Positions 1 through 11,263 of a DNA stretch of 64,000 nt are shown piece by piece. The notes under the pieces are model-generated. The model made no database searches and had not been told where the DNA came from. It saw nothing but the letters and a program-made list of their open reading frames with translations. This DNA is from Forficula auricularia (taxonomy: Eukaryota > Arthropoda > Insecta > Dermaptera > Forficulidae): NCBI GenBank assembly GCA_024734495.1, contig JALMQS010000841.1, positions 4,766,465 through 4,830,464 of the forward strand. The letters are read 5' to 3'. Within the stretch, counting starts at the first letter, position 1; every line of letters begins with the position of its first letter. Made by a program: the position numbers and the translations under genes.

Positions 1-406
1 ACATTTAATTTATGACACGAAGAATAATCAATTTGTACAAAGTGTATTAATAGAATAATTATGTATGTAAGTAAAGAAAAAACAATGAAAACAGCGATTG
101 AAACAAGTTGAACTGTGTGTGTGTAAAGTGACTGAATTTAATATAAGTATAATTAACAAAGAAAGTGAATAATAATGGCGGGCCAGCGTGCATCAGCTGA
201 GCGATGAGATTGTCTCCGCTGGCGTGCCTCGGGCTGACTGCCTCCGCGTGTCGAGATTGCCTTCCACGCGCAACTCATGATAGCTTAACGGGCGGGGAGC
301 AATCACAGATTGCCAACTGCATCTACTAAAAGAAATAATAAAACAAACCTGGCAAGCTATATGCCGATTATGAATATAAGGGCCAAGGGGTGCTTGTTTC
401 ATTACA
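1..406 (-). mobile_element. partial LTR (second copy of the LTR at 4844 and 10400), cut by window start
   Basis: This segment matches the last two thirds of the LTRs at 4844-5447 and 10400-11002; window base 1 corresponds to about LTR position 200. It ends in ATTACA and is followed at once by ATGGATTTTTAAAC of the satellite, exactly as at 11002/11003. It carries small differences from both other copies (for example an insertion near 285 and TTGTTTC at its end), so it is a separate copy. Its end (ATATAAGGGCCAAGGGG) is closer to the right LTR at 10400 than to the left one at 4844, as expected if it is the upstream LTR of another minus-strand element lying mostly outside the window. Short ORFs inside it are not genes. 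Confidence 0.85.
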
Positions 407-3400
407 ATGGATTTTTAAACGAATTTTTCCTACCCGAGAATAGATCAATGAATATACTTTTTTAATCTGTATAAGTTGAGCTGGCGTTGAAGCAACATTA
501 TAGCGACCCAATTGGAGCCTTGAAATCAAGCGTTAAGCATTGATTTTCTTAAAATTTTAAAATTTGTATCCGGGTACCAGGAGCGAACAGCAGTGTACTT
601 TCCTTCCAGCCAATTTAATTTTCATTGACTTTTTATGAACAAAAATTTTGTCAATCTCAAGAGTAGGTGAAATGAAAGAAATCAGCAAGCAACAGTAGAA
701 TCGAGTTTCATTTCAAGAATCATCGTTACTTTTCATATGGATTTTTTAAACAATTTTTCCTACCCGAGAATAGATCAATGAATATATTTTTTTAATCTGT
801 ATAAGTTGAGCTGGCGTTGAAGCAACATTATAGCGACCCAATTGGAGCCTTGAAATCAAGCGTTAAGCATTGATTTTCTTAAAATTTTAAAATTTGTATC
901 CGGGTACCAGGAGCGAACAGCAGTGTACTTTCCTTCCGCCAATTTAATTTTCATTGACTTTTTATGAACAAAAATTTTGTCAATCTCAAGAGTAGGTGAA
1001 ATGAAAGAAATCAGCAAGCAACAGTAGAATCGAGTTTCATTTCAAGAATCATCGTTACTTTTCATATGGATTTTTAAACAATTTTTCCTACCCGAGAATA
1101 GATCAATGAATATATTTTTTTAATCTGTATAAGTTGAGCTGGCGTTGAAGCAACATTATAGCGACCCAATTGGAGCCTTGAAATCAAGCGTTAAGCATTG
1201 ATTTTCTTAAAATTTTTAAAATTTGTATCCGGGTACCAGGAGCGAACAGCAGTGTACTTTCCTTCCCGCCAATTTAATTTTCATTGACTTTTTATCTTTC
1301 CTTCCCGCCAATTTAATTTTCATTGACTTTTATGAACAAAAATTTTGTCAATCTCAAGAGTAGGTGAAATGAAAGAAATCAGCAAGCAACAGTAGAATCG
1401 AGTTTCATTTCAAGAATCATCGTTACTTTTCATATGGATTTTTAAACAATTTTTCCTACCCGAGAATAGATCAATGAATATATTTTTTTAATCTGTATAA
1501 GTTGAGCTGGCGTTGAAGCAACATTATAGCGACCCAATTGGAGCCTTGAAATCAAGCGTTAAGCATTGATTTTCTTAAAATTTTTAAAATTTGTATCCGG
1601 GTACCAGGAGCGAACAGCAGTGTACTTTCCTTCCCGCCAATTTAATTTTCATTGACTTTTTATGAACAAAAATTTTGTCAATCTCAAGAGTAGGTGAAAT
1701 GAAAGAAATCAGCAAGCAACAGTAGAATCGAGTTTCATTTCAAGAATCATCGTTACTTTTCATATGGATTTTTAAACAATTTTTCCTACCCGAGAATAGA
1801 TCAATGAATATATTTTTTTAATCTGTATAAGTTGAGCTGGCGTTGAAGCAACATTAAAGCGACCCAATTGGAGCCTTGAAATCAAGCGTTAAGCATTGAT
1901 TTTTTTAAAATTTTTCGGGTTTCTTTTTATGAACAAAAATTTTGTCAATCTCAAGAGTAGGAGAAATGAAAGAAATGAAAGAAATCAGCAAACAACAGTA
2001 GAATCGAGTTTCATTTCAAGAATCATCGTTACTTTTCATATAGATTTTTAAACAATATTTCCTACCCGAGAATAGATCAATGAATATATTTTTTTAATCT
2101 GTATAAGTTGAGCTGGCGTTGAAGCAACATTATAGCGACCCAATTGGAGCCTTGAAATCAAGCGTTAAGCATTGATTTTTATATGGATTTTTGAGAGAAA
2201 TCAGCAAGCAACAGTAGAATCGAGTTTCATTTCAAGAATCATCGTTACTTTTCATATGGATTTTTAAACAATTTTTCCTACCCGAGAATAGATCAATGAA
2301 TATATTTTTTTAATCTGTATAAGTTGAGCTGGCGTTGAAGCAACATTATAGCGACCCAATTGGAGCCTTGAAATCAAGCGTTAAGCATTGATTTTCTTAA
2401 AATTTTTAAAATTTGTATCCGGGTACCAGGAGCGAACAGCAGTGTACTTTCCTTCCGCCAATTTAATTTTCATTGACTTTTTATGAACAAAAATTTTGTC
2501 AATCTCAAGAGTAGGTGAAATGAAAGAAATCAGCAAACAACAGTAGAATCGAGTTTCATTTCAAGAATCATCGTTACTTTTCATATGGATTTTTAAACAA
2601 TTTTTCCTACCCGAGAATAGATCAATGAATATATTTTTTTAATCTGTATAAGTTGAGCTGGCGTTGAAGCAACATTATAGCGACCCAATTGGAGCCTTGA
2701 AATCAAGCGTTAAGCATTGATTTTCTTAAAATTTTTAAAATTTGTATCCGGGTACCAGGAGCGAACAGCAGTGTACTTTCCTTCCCGCCAATTTAATTTT
2801 CATTGACTTTTTATGAACAAAAATTTTGTCAATCTCAAGAGTAGGTGAAATGAAAGAAATCAGCAAGCAACAGTAGAATCGAGTTTCATTTCAAGAATCA
2901 TCGTTACTTTTCATATGGATTTTTAAACAATTTTTCCTACCCGAGAATAGATCAATGAATATACTTTTTTAATCTGTATAAGTTGAGCTGGCGTTGAAGC
3001 AACATTATAGCGACCCAATTGGAGCCTTGAAATCAAGCGTTAAGCATTGATTTTCTTAAAATTTTTAAAATTTGTATCCGGGTACCAGGAGCGAACAGCA
3101 GTGTACTTTCCTTCCCGCCAATTTAATTTTCATTGACTTTTTATGAACAAAAATTTTGTCAATCTCAAGAGTAGGTGAAATGAAAGAAATCAGCAAGCAA
3201 CAGTAGAATCGAGTTTCATTTCAAGAATCATCGTTACTTTTCATATGGATTTTTAAACAATTTTTCCTACCCGAGAATAGATCAATGAATATATTTTTTT
3301 AATCTGTATAAGTTGAGCTGGCGTTGAAGCAACATTATAGCGACCCAATTGGAGCCTTGAAATCAAGCGTTAAGCATTGATTTTCTTAAAATTTTTAAAA

Positions 3401-4843
3401 TTTGTATCCGGGTACCAGGAGCGAACAGCAGTGTACTTTCCTTCCCGCCAATTTAATTTTCATTGACTTTTATGAACAAAAATTTTGTCAATCTCAAGAG
3501 TAGGTGAAATGAAAGAAATCAGCAAGCAACAGTAGAATCGAGTTTCATTTCAAGAATCATCGTTACTTTTCATATGGATTTTTAAACAATTTTTCCTACC
3601 CGAGAATAGATCAATGAATATATTTTTTTAATCTGTATAAGTTGAGCTGGCGTTGAAGCAACATTATAGCGACCCAATTGGAGCCTTGAAATCAAGCGTT
3701 AAGCATTGATTTTCTTAAAATTTTTAAAATTTGTATCCGGGTACCAGGAGCGAACAGCAGTGTACTTTCCTTCCCGCCAATTTAATTTTCATTGACTTTT
3801 TATGAACAAAAATTTTGTCAATCTCAAGAGTAGGTGAAATGAAAGAAATCAGCAAGCAACAGTAGAATCGAGTTTCATTTCAAGAATCATCGTTACTTTT
3901 CATATGGATTTTTAAACAATTTTTCCTACCCGAGAATAGATCAATGAATATATTTTTTTAATCTGTATAAGTTGAGCTGGCGTTGAAGCAACATTATAGC
4001 GACCCAATTGGAGCCTTGAAATCAAGCGTTAAGCATTGATTTTCTTAAAAATTTTAAAATTTGTAATTGACTTTTTATGAACAAAAAATTTTGTCAATCT
4101 CAAGAGTAGGTGAAATGAAAGAAATCAGCAAGCAACAGTAGAATCGAGTTTCATTTCAAGAATCATCGTTACTTTTCATATGGATTTTTAAACAATTTTT
4201 CCTACCCGAGAATAGATCAATGAATATATTTTTTTAATCTGTATAAGTTGAGCTGGCGTTGAAGCAACATTATAGCGACCCAATTGGAGCCTTGAAATCA
4301 AGCGTTAAGCATTGATTTTCTTAAAATTTTTAAAATTTGTATCCGGGTACCAGGAGCGAACAGCAGTGTACTTTCCTTCCCGCCAATTTAATTTTCATTG
4401 ACTTTTTATGAACAAAAATTTTGTCAATCTCAAGAGTAGGTGAAATGAAAGAAATCAGCAAGCAACAGTAGAATCGAGTTTCATTTCAAGAATCATCGTT
4501 ACTTTTCATATAGATTTTTAAACAATTTTTCCTACCCGAGAATAGATCAATGAATATATTTTTTTAATCTGTATAAGTTGAGCTGGCGTTGAAGCAACAT
4601 TATAGCGACCCAATTGGAGACTTGAAATCAAGCGTTAAGCATTGATTTTCTTAAAATTTTTAAAATTTGTATCCGGGTACCAGGAGCGAACAGCAGTGTA
4701 CTTTCCTTCCCGCCAATTTAATTTTCATTGACTTTTTATGAACAAAAATTTTGTCAATCTCAAGAGTAGGTGAAATGAAAGAAATCAGCAAGCAACAGTA
4801 GAATCGAGTTTCATTTCAAGAATCATCGTTACTTTTCATATGG
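407..4843. repeat. satellite array, ~330-bp monomer, about 14 copies
   Basis: The landmark CCTACCCGAGAATAGATCAA recurs at about 429, 759, 1087, 1455, 1785, 2061, 2277, 2606, 2936, 3266, 3595, 3925, 4201 and 4531. Most spacings are 328-330 bp. Monomers are nearly identical, which indicates recent homogenisation. Length variants stand out: the 1087 unit is lengthened to 368 bp by an internal duplication around 1262-1320, the 1785 and 3925 units are shortened to 276 bp by loss of the segment after TTAAAATTTT, and the 2061 unit is only 216 bp. No coding potential is seen. The last monomer is split by the LTR element at 4844 and resumes at 11003. Confidence 0.95.
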
Positions 4844-5447
4844 TGTTGCGATTTATCCTACTTATGTTAATTCTGGGTGAGGCCCAGTTTAGGATTTTAT
4901 TGTGTAATGGTATTTTTAGCACTCTGGAATAAACGATAGAAGTTTTGAGAGAAAAGATTTTAATTTATGTAAAGAAGAATAAGCATTTGGTACAATGTGT
5001 ATTAATAGAATAATTATATATTGAAGTAAAAAAACAATGAAAACATTTAATTTATGACACGAAGAATAATCAATTTGTACAAAGTGTATTAATAGAATAA
5101 TTATGTATGTAAGTAAAGAAAAAACAATGAAAACAGCGATTGAAACAAGTTGAACTGTGTGTGTAAAGTGACTGAATTTAATATAAGTATAATTGACAAA
5201 GAAAGTGAATAATAATGGCGGGCCAGCGTGCATCAGCTGAGCGATAGAGATTGTGTCCGCTGGCGTGCCTCGGGCTGACTGCCTCCGCGTGTCGAGATTG
5301 CCTTCCACGCGCAACTCATGATAGCAACGGGCGGGGAGCAATCACAGATTGCCAACTGCATCTACTAAAAGAAATAATAAAACAAACCTGGCAAGCTATA
5401 TGCCGATTATGAATACAAGGCGCACAAGGGGCGCTTATTTCATTACA
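4844..5447 (-). repeat. downstream (3') LTR of the minus-strand element
   Basis: Begins TGTTGCGATTT and ends CATTACA on the plus strand. It contains an imperfect internal tandem duplication of about 90 bp (about 4957-5042 and 5043-5134), each part holding TGTATTAATAGAATAATTAT. It differs from the right LTR by a few single-base and short changes, including GAATACAAGGCGCACAAGGGG near its end. Short minus-strand ORFs overlap it but have no recognisable domain. Confidence 0.92.
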
Positions 5448-5456
5448 TCCCCCGCC
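5448..5456 (-). other. polypurine tract next to the 3' LTR
   Basis: On the minus strand the bases GGCGGGGGA directly precede the LTR start TGTAATG. An adjacent purine run is the usual primer for plus-strand DNA synthesis in LTR elements and confirms the minus orientation. Confidence 0.75.
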
Positions 5457-6639
5457 GGAAAACATTAAAATCCGTGGAGCCTACCAGAATTAAGTAGCGA
5501 CAATTTTAATGGCTTCAGTCAGCCTTCAGACAGCATTCAAATGCCTCTCTTTCATGGAATAATATTGACACATAAGAAAATCTACCGTACTGAAGCTACG
5601 TTAAAATAAAAATAAAAAAATAACAATCAATGTATAGGTGTTGAAATGGACATGACTGGCCTCAAATCGGAACGGAACTTTCCAGATCCACCAGTATGGG
5701 CCAGACGCACCACAACGAGCGCACGCCACGGCCAAGACGCGGGAGCAAAGATTCATTGTGCCGCCAATAACTAGGCTCTTAGGCCTCCTTCACTACTAAA
5801 TGGCCCGCCTCCTATTTATCCAGAATTTTTTCCGGTAGGACAGCAGTCAGCTCATTTCTCTTTTCTCCATCTTCCACACAGCAAAAAAAAGGGGGGGGGG
5901 AATTGACAACAACGAATCTCCGGTCCCACACACACGCCAATGACCCACGACCATAGCGGAACGTCCTTCTAAACTGGCTTCAAATTCCAGTTCCACTCCA
6001 AAAATCACGCAGGATGAACACTCAACAGTGCTCTACATTCTTTAAACTGGACCATTAATGACCTTGACTGAAAACAAAAAAATTAAATATTTATAAAAAA
6101 ACAATTATACTCAACTTGCAATATTAAACCATTAAAGCATGGCAGAATTTAGACCGCCCGCTTCCACAACATCAACTCGCCAATAACCAGCAACCCCAAC
6201 ACATTATTTCACTTTTGCTCTTTCGCTTTGCGATTAATAAAAAAATAAAAACTATATAAAAAAATTTAGTGAAAAATTAATGTAAAAATATTTAATCAAA
6301 ATAATCATTAAATTAAAGAATTAAAAATACGCGTATTTAATAGCGACCATCCGTCCGTGAATTCTTTGACTGATCAAAAATAATAAACAACACAACCATG
6401 GCTCTCAGATTATAGAGCCTTATTAAGTTTAGAGAACCTTCGTGAGGCTGCAAAACATTTCACTTCCCAACACAGATCTTTTATTTACAGTTAACAGGCC
6501 ACAGTGATTTAAATTATTTGATATGACTATTAACCCTTAGTTTACTTGTTCCCTTGGAACGAATGTCTAAATGTAGTTATACAAAAAGATATTTGAAAGA
6601 GACTTTCAATAAAATAGACTAATATAGAAAAAGGATTGC

Positions 6640-7440
6640 AAGAATGTTTGTTGACAAATGCATCTAATTTTGGCGGGATTTGAACCCGTACCAACTACTT
6701 GGAAGGCAACTATGCTGACCTTGACTTTGTTATGCATTCAATAAACAAATTGGACTTGTTTGGAATATACCAAACTGCCTCTCTAAACATAGAATAATGA
6801 GCGGGAAGTTATTTACTCTCATAAATGCTCCTATATACTCGGAAATTCACGAAAATAGCCAGACTAGGCTTTTGTAGATTGCATTTGTTATTAATAGAAC
6901 TCATTATTAGAGGTGGGTTCATCTAATTATTTTTAACGGCAAAATAAATTGTATATAAACTAAATAAAAATGCTCGGAGCGGGATTTCATCGATTACAAA
7001 TAAATGTTTTGAAAACTCGAAAACTCCTCGGAACTAATCAGTCCGAATGATTATAAATGGCATTGGTTATTGATAGAATAATTTATTTAGGGTGGACGCA
7101 TTGGATCATTTAATTATAAAATAATTCGTAATTACAAAAAAGTGCAATAGGAATTCTCAAATAAACTCTTGTTAAGGAGATTTCTTTAATCAAAACTAAA
7201 TGTTTTGAAATATCTTAACATTCATAAAAAAATCAGGTTGAACTATAGAAATTTAATATTGGTTACTAATAGAATAATTGGCTAAAGGTGGATATCTAAC
7301 CATTATCGTTTTAAATTTCAATTGTAAACAATTAAATAAAAAAATGTCCCTAACGGGATTTGACACTTTATTTTTAGATAATGCAATCCAGACTTTATTA
7401 AAGAATTGTCCAATAAAAATTAGATGGGCATTCTTCATAT
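6640..7440 (-). repeat. degenerate modules sharing a CGGGATTT core
   Basis: The plus strand shows GGCGGGATTTGAACC at 6671, GAGCGGGATTTCATC near 6976 and AACGGGATTTGACAC near 7350. Each of the last two is next to a divergent stretch containing a variant of TTGGTTATTGATAGAATAAT followed by GGTGG (about 6890, 7060, 7258). The spacing is irregular (about 300-380 bp) and similarity is modest. The first module is the tRNA-Gly-like fragment, suggesting that the array descends from a tRNA-related unit. Confidence 0.35.
6668..6728 (-). pseudogene. tRNA-Gly(TCC)-like fragment
   Basis: On the minus strand the segment reads like the middle and 3' part of a glycine tRNA: GTCAGCATAGTTGCCTTCC with anticodon-loop CTTCCAA, then a T-arm-like GGTACGGGTTCAAATCCCG followed by CCA. 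The B-box-like GGTTCAAATCCC is intact. The 5' acceptor strand and most of the D-arm are not recognisable, so this is a fragment or the remnant of a tRNA-derived repeat, not a functional tRNA. Confidence 0.5.
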
Positions 7441-8962
7441 AAAAAAATGAATGAACCTAATCATTTGATTAACACACCTTTGGTTTGTTTACCAACAAGT
7501 AAATACTTCTGTTCAGTAGTTCACACAGCCTTACTACGGAACAATATTATGATACCTTTGGATATAGTTAACTTTGATGTAAAATAAAAAATTTTTACTA
7601 GTATAAAATATACTAGTGGTCCCCATAGCAATTGACCAAATATTTTTTTTTTTTTTTTTTTTATATATCGTTTGATATTCTTTCTCAGAAATCAAACAAT
7701 TTCGCTTTGAAAATAGATAATTAACTAAGTAAATTTAGAAATGAAAACACTTTCGATAAGCTACGGAACACTATCTATACTCTTATTCAACCCAATGGGA
7801 ACTTGCCCGCTCGCATTCAAGCTATCTGGGCGACAACCCCCGTCGGATGGCCAATTAGCCTGCGAAATTGCTTGCAGAATACCCACACTAGACTAGTTTG
7901 AATAAACAAAACCCATACCAAAGCATACTATAGATCAAGAATTATTACCCATTGGAAAATTACCCAGGTTTAACGTGAGTTAGGAAATGAACGGAATATG
8001 GAATTAACTACAAACGAATTTCATATTAACGGATGGAGCTTTTTATCACGTGAAAGAAAGATTTGATAATTTAAAAGAATAATATGAGATGATTCAATTT
8101 TTGTGGACAGACTGACAGATTGTCAAAAAAATACAATTATAATTATTTGTAAGTAAAATGAAATTAACTAATTATAAATTTACATTAGAACCAATTCAAT
8201 TGTTCTTTTAACTTGAAACTTTAATTATTCAAGGATTAGGCTTATCTCTTTATGACTAATTAATGAAAATTATCTGTTACTGATAAGGATTAAATTCATT
8301 ATTATATTGAAATTTTTGGAATTATCCAAGACTTTATAGAATTTCAAAATATTATAGTAAAGATTATAATATTATTTTAAATTTTCCAACTAAGAAAACT
8401 TAAAAAAATTATTTTTGAAGGATAAAGAGATAATTACTTGAAATGTATTTTTCTTTAGGAAGAAAAATACGGACTTTTTAAATCTTAATTATATTAAGGA
8501 TTTTTCTTAATAGAATGAATTTTTTTTTAGAATTTCAATTTTACATATAAAAAAGGACTTGATGAAATTATAACTTAATTCATCAATTTGACAGACAATG
8601 AGATATTTATTCGAATTTTATTTTTCTTTAGAAAGAGAAAGACTGACTTTTTAAATCTTAATTATATTAAAGATTTTTCTTTATAGAAAGAAAATTTTTA
8701 GAATTTCCTAATTTTAAATAAAAAAAGGACTTGATTAAATTTTAACAAAATTTATTAAGAGACAGACAGACTATCGAATTACCTCTAAAGTATAAGAGAA
8801 TAAAAAAATATAAAATAAACAAAATTATTTACAAATTTTACAAATAATGAAAGATAGTGGAATTTTATAAAAAAAGAGGGGGGGGAAAAGAAGAAAAAAA
8901 TAGAATTCATTAGAGCAAGCCCCCACACTGAATTAGCGTGTGGTTTGTAACCTTCTTTGAGG

Positions 8963-9886
8963 TTACTGCTCCGGGCGAGGGTAGAATCTTTTTAATAACC
9001 GGATATTGTAGACACCCTGCTTTTTACCACGGGTTGTCTCCAATACATACGTACCCCCGAGGCGTATTTCAGCCACTCGGAACGGGCCGTCATACTGTAG
9101 GAAGAACTTTTGATAAACTAAACGGATTTCGGAGAGGGGCATGTAAAACCCAGGGGCAGAGTTTAATAGTCGTTGAATGGTAGAGAGATTTTCGTACCAT
9201 GATGGATGGTTATGGTGCACATCAGCACGAAAAAGCCGGTTTAACTCTTTCTTGGTACGCTCAGCCGGGTTGGCCTGTTGATTGCGGATGGCGACAAATC
9301 GCAATTCAGTGCCCATTTCACCAATGAAATCATGAAATTTCTTAGAGGTGAATTGAGTTCCGCGATCAGTTAGAAGGGTTATGGGAATCGGGTAGGTTTT
9401 GGTCTTGAAAGGAACTACATCAGTTATTTCAATCACATGTTGGTAGCCCTTCTTACACCCAGGCTCGGGGGACAATATATCCTGGAACTCATTTAAGAGT
9501 TCATGTAACTGTCGCCTCTCTAGAGAGGATGCGGGCTCAGGCACATCCTCCAGAGGCAGCAGTTGTTGGGATAGACTCTTTGTCCTGGTTTCACAAAGGG
9601 CAACCGCAAAAGACTCTTGAAAATGGACCGGGACCTCGGGAACACTATAATTTTGACCCTTTATCTCAATTGCTACAGCATGGGACTGAAAGGATAGTTT
9701 TACGACGTTTTCCTGCTCAAGTTTTATCTCGTCAACCTCCCCTCTCCTTTGTTCCATGTCCCGAACATAACAGTCTACCTTACCTTCCAGCCTATCTATT
9801 TGACTTTTTAGGTCTTTACCCATTTCCTTCATTTCAGTCCTTAAACCCGCCATGTTAATAGTTGAAGTATTCATATTGCTATCCAT
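8963..9886 (-). pseudogene. chimeric gag / pre-RT / integrase ORF of the LTR element (307 codons)
   Basis: Residues 1-60 are charged and heptad-like (a gag-type coiled coil). Residues about 125-168 match the conserved Ty3/gypsy segment just before reverse transcriptase (LNEFQDILSPEPG, H-x-I, then YPIP). At about residue 169 the ORF jumps straight into the integrase core: TDRGTQFTS gives the second catalytic Asp (D174) and PAER gives the Glu (E209), a D-35-E spacing. The C-terminal part has the usual gypsy integrase ending (YDGPF, NIRLLKRFYPRP). The first catalytic Asp, the zinc-binding N-terminus, RNase H, the RT catalytic region and protease are missing, yet the frame is kept across the junction. 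No activity is expected from this copy. Confidence 0.85.
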
Positions 9887-9904
9887 TTTCTTTTCTAAAT
9901 CGAT

Positions 9905-10228
9905 TTATAAGCATTTTATTGAACCATTTATATCTTTTATATCATTTTTTAAGCAGTTTATTGAACCATTTATATCTTTTAGATCACTTTTTATGTTACC
10001 CTCTAAGCCCTTAAACAATGCCGTTATTTGTGCCATAACACTTTGTGTTTGTGGGAGACTAGGTTGTGAAAAATTCTGTGTAATATTGGGCTGTGAAATG
10101 CCCCGCAACTCACATGATATCGTCTCTATTTGGGCCTGATCTGGTTGGTTGTCGAGGTTGTTTAACGCCGACGAGTGTGCCAATGGTTGTTGCTCTCCTC
10201 CTTCCAACAGTTCTGCGATTGACGTCAT
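9905..10228 (-). pseudogene. gag-like N-terminal ORF of the LTR element (107 codons)
   Basis: Begins MTSIAELLEGGEQQ about 170 bases inside the upstream LTR, a normal place for gag. It is Gln/Ser/Asn-rich, then ends with a repeated pattern DIKDINGSI/DLKDINGSI. It lies in the same reading frame as the 307-codon ORF downstream; the two are separated by one in-frame TAA (9905-9907) and a few codons, so they were probably one gag-derived ORF broken by a nonsense change. No zinc knuckle is visible. Confidence 0.7.
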
Positions 10229-10382
10229 TGTTATTTCAGGACAGATGGTACCACTATTTAAAACAATAAATCAAATTAATTAGGCTTTTCACGCCAATTA
10301 TATCACAAGATTTTGGACTAAAAAATAAAATGATAATTAATTACAACAAACACACACAGGTTGACCTTGTTTCATTCGTCAT

Positions 10383-10399
10383 ATCGGTGCGGTCCTCCA
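10383..10399 (-). other. primer-binding-site-like sequence
   Basis: Immediately inside the upstream LTR the minus strand reads TGGAGGACCGCACCGAT. A TGG start abutting the LTR is the usual complement of a tRNA 3' CCA end. I could not assign the tRNA. Confidence 0.55.
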
Positions 10400-11002
10400 T
10401 GTTGCGATTTATCCTACTTATGTTAATTCTGGGTGAGGCCCAGTTTAGGATTTTATTGTGTAATGGTATTTTTAGCACTCTGGAATAAACGATAGAAGTT
10501 TGAGAGAAAAGATTTTAATTTATGTAAAGAAGAATAAGCATTTGGTACAATGTGTATTAATAGAATAATTATATATTGAAGTAAAAAAACAATGAAAACA
10601 TTTAATTTATGACACGAAGAATAATCAATTTGTACAAAGTGTATTAATAGAATAATTATGTATGTAAGTAAAGAAAAAACAATGAAAACAGCGATTGAAA
10701 CAAGTTGAACTGTGTGTGTGTAAAGTGACTGAATTTAATATAAGTATAATTGACAAAGAAAGTGAATAATAATGGCGGGCCAGCGTGCATCAGCTGAGCG
10801 ATAGAGATTGTGTCCGCTGGCGTGCCTCGGGCTGACTGCCTCCGCGTGTCGAGATTGCCTTCCACGCGCAACTCATGATAGCAACGGGCGGGGAGCAATC
10901 ACAGATTGCCAACTGCATCTACTAAAAGAAATAATAAAACAAACCTGGCAAGCTATATGCCGATTATGAATATAAGGGCCAAGGGGTGCTTATTTCATTA
11001 CA
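10400..11002 (-). repeat. upstream (5') LTR of the minus-strand element
   Basis: Near-identical to 4844-5447, with TGTTGCG...CATTACA ends and the same 90-bp internal duplication. It is followed by the second copy of the ATGG target duplication and by satellite sequence. A promoter would be expected here, but I cannot place a start site. Confidence 0.92.
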
Positions 11003-11263
11003 ATGGATTTTTAAACAATTTTTCCTACCCGAGAATAGATCAATGAATATATTTTTTTAATCTGTATAAGTTGAGCTGGCGTTGAAGCAACATTATAGCG
11101 ACCCAATTGGAGCCTTGAAATCAAGCGTTAAGCATTGATTTTCTTAAAATTTTTAAAATTTGTATCCGGGTACCAGGAGGGAACAGCAGTGTACTTTCCT
11201 TTCCGCCAATTTAATTTTCATTGACTTTTTATGAACAAAAATTTTGTCAATCTCAAGAGTAGG
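11003..11263. repeat. remaining part of the interrupted satellite monomer
   Basis: Starts ATGGATTTTTAAACAATTTT and follows the 330-bp satellite consensus to CAATCTCAAGAGTAGGTGA, where it stops within the monomer and joins directly to the next tandem array. Confidence 0.9.

Larger units (their letters stand above)
5457..8930 (-). other. non-coding 3' interior of the LTR element (about 3.5 kb)
   Basis: No long ORF occurs between the integrase-like ORF and the polypurine tract. The part at about 5640-6200 is more GC-balanced and contains a homopolymer A/G run near 5882. The part from about 6640 to 8900 is very AT-rich and includes degenerate repeated modules (see 6640-7440) and repeated stretches around 8440-8530 and 8630-8720 that share TTTTTAAATCTTAATTATAT. 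No env-like reading frame with a signal peptide or membrane anchor was seen. The origin of this long tail is unclear; it may include sequence captured by the element. Confidence 0.5.
4844..11002 (-). mobile_element. Ty3/gypsy-type LTR retrotransposon, internally deleted, inserted in the satellite
   Basis: Two ~604-bp direct LTRs (4844-5447 and 10400-11002) with TG...CA ends bound the element. The 4-bp target duplication ATGG lies at 4840-4843 and 11003-11006 and splits a satellite monomer precisely. Read on the minus strand, the upstream LTR is at the right, followed by a primer-binding-like TGG and then gag-like and pol-like ORFs; a purine tract (GGCGGGGGA) abuts the downstream LTR. Protease, most of reverse transcriptase, RNase H and the front of integrase are absent, so the copy cannot be autonomous. 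The LTRs differ at only a few places, so insertion is recent. Ty3/gypsy assignment rests on the integrase core and the pre-RT segment. Confidence 0.9.

Noticed and set aside
407..4843. CRISPR-like regular repetition
   Set aside because: Units are contiguous 330-bp satellite monomers without short repeats or unique spacers, and the genome is eukaryotic.
4916..5341. 141-codon minus-strand ORF
   Set aside because: Lies entirely within the LTR, partly made by its internal duplication, and shows no domain.
9529..9858. 109-codon plus-strand ORF
   Set aside because: Antisense of the gag/pol-like ORF of the LTR element.
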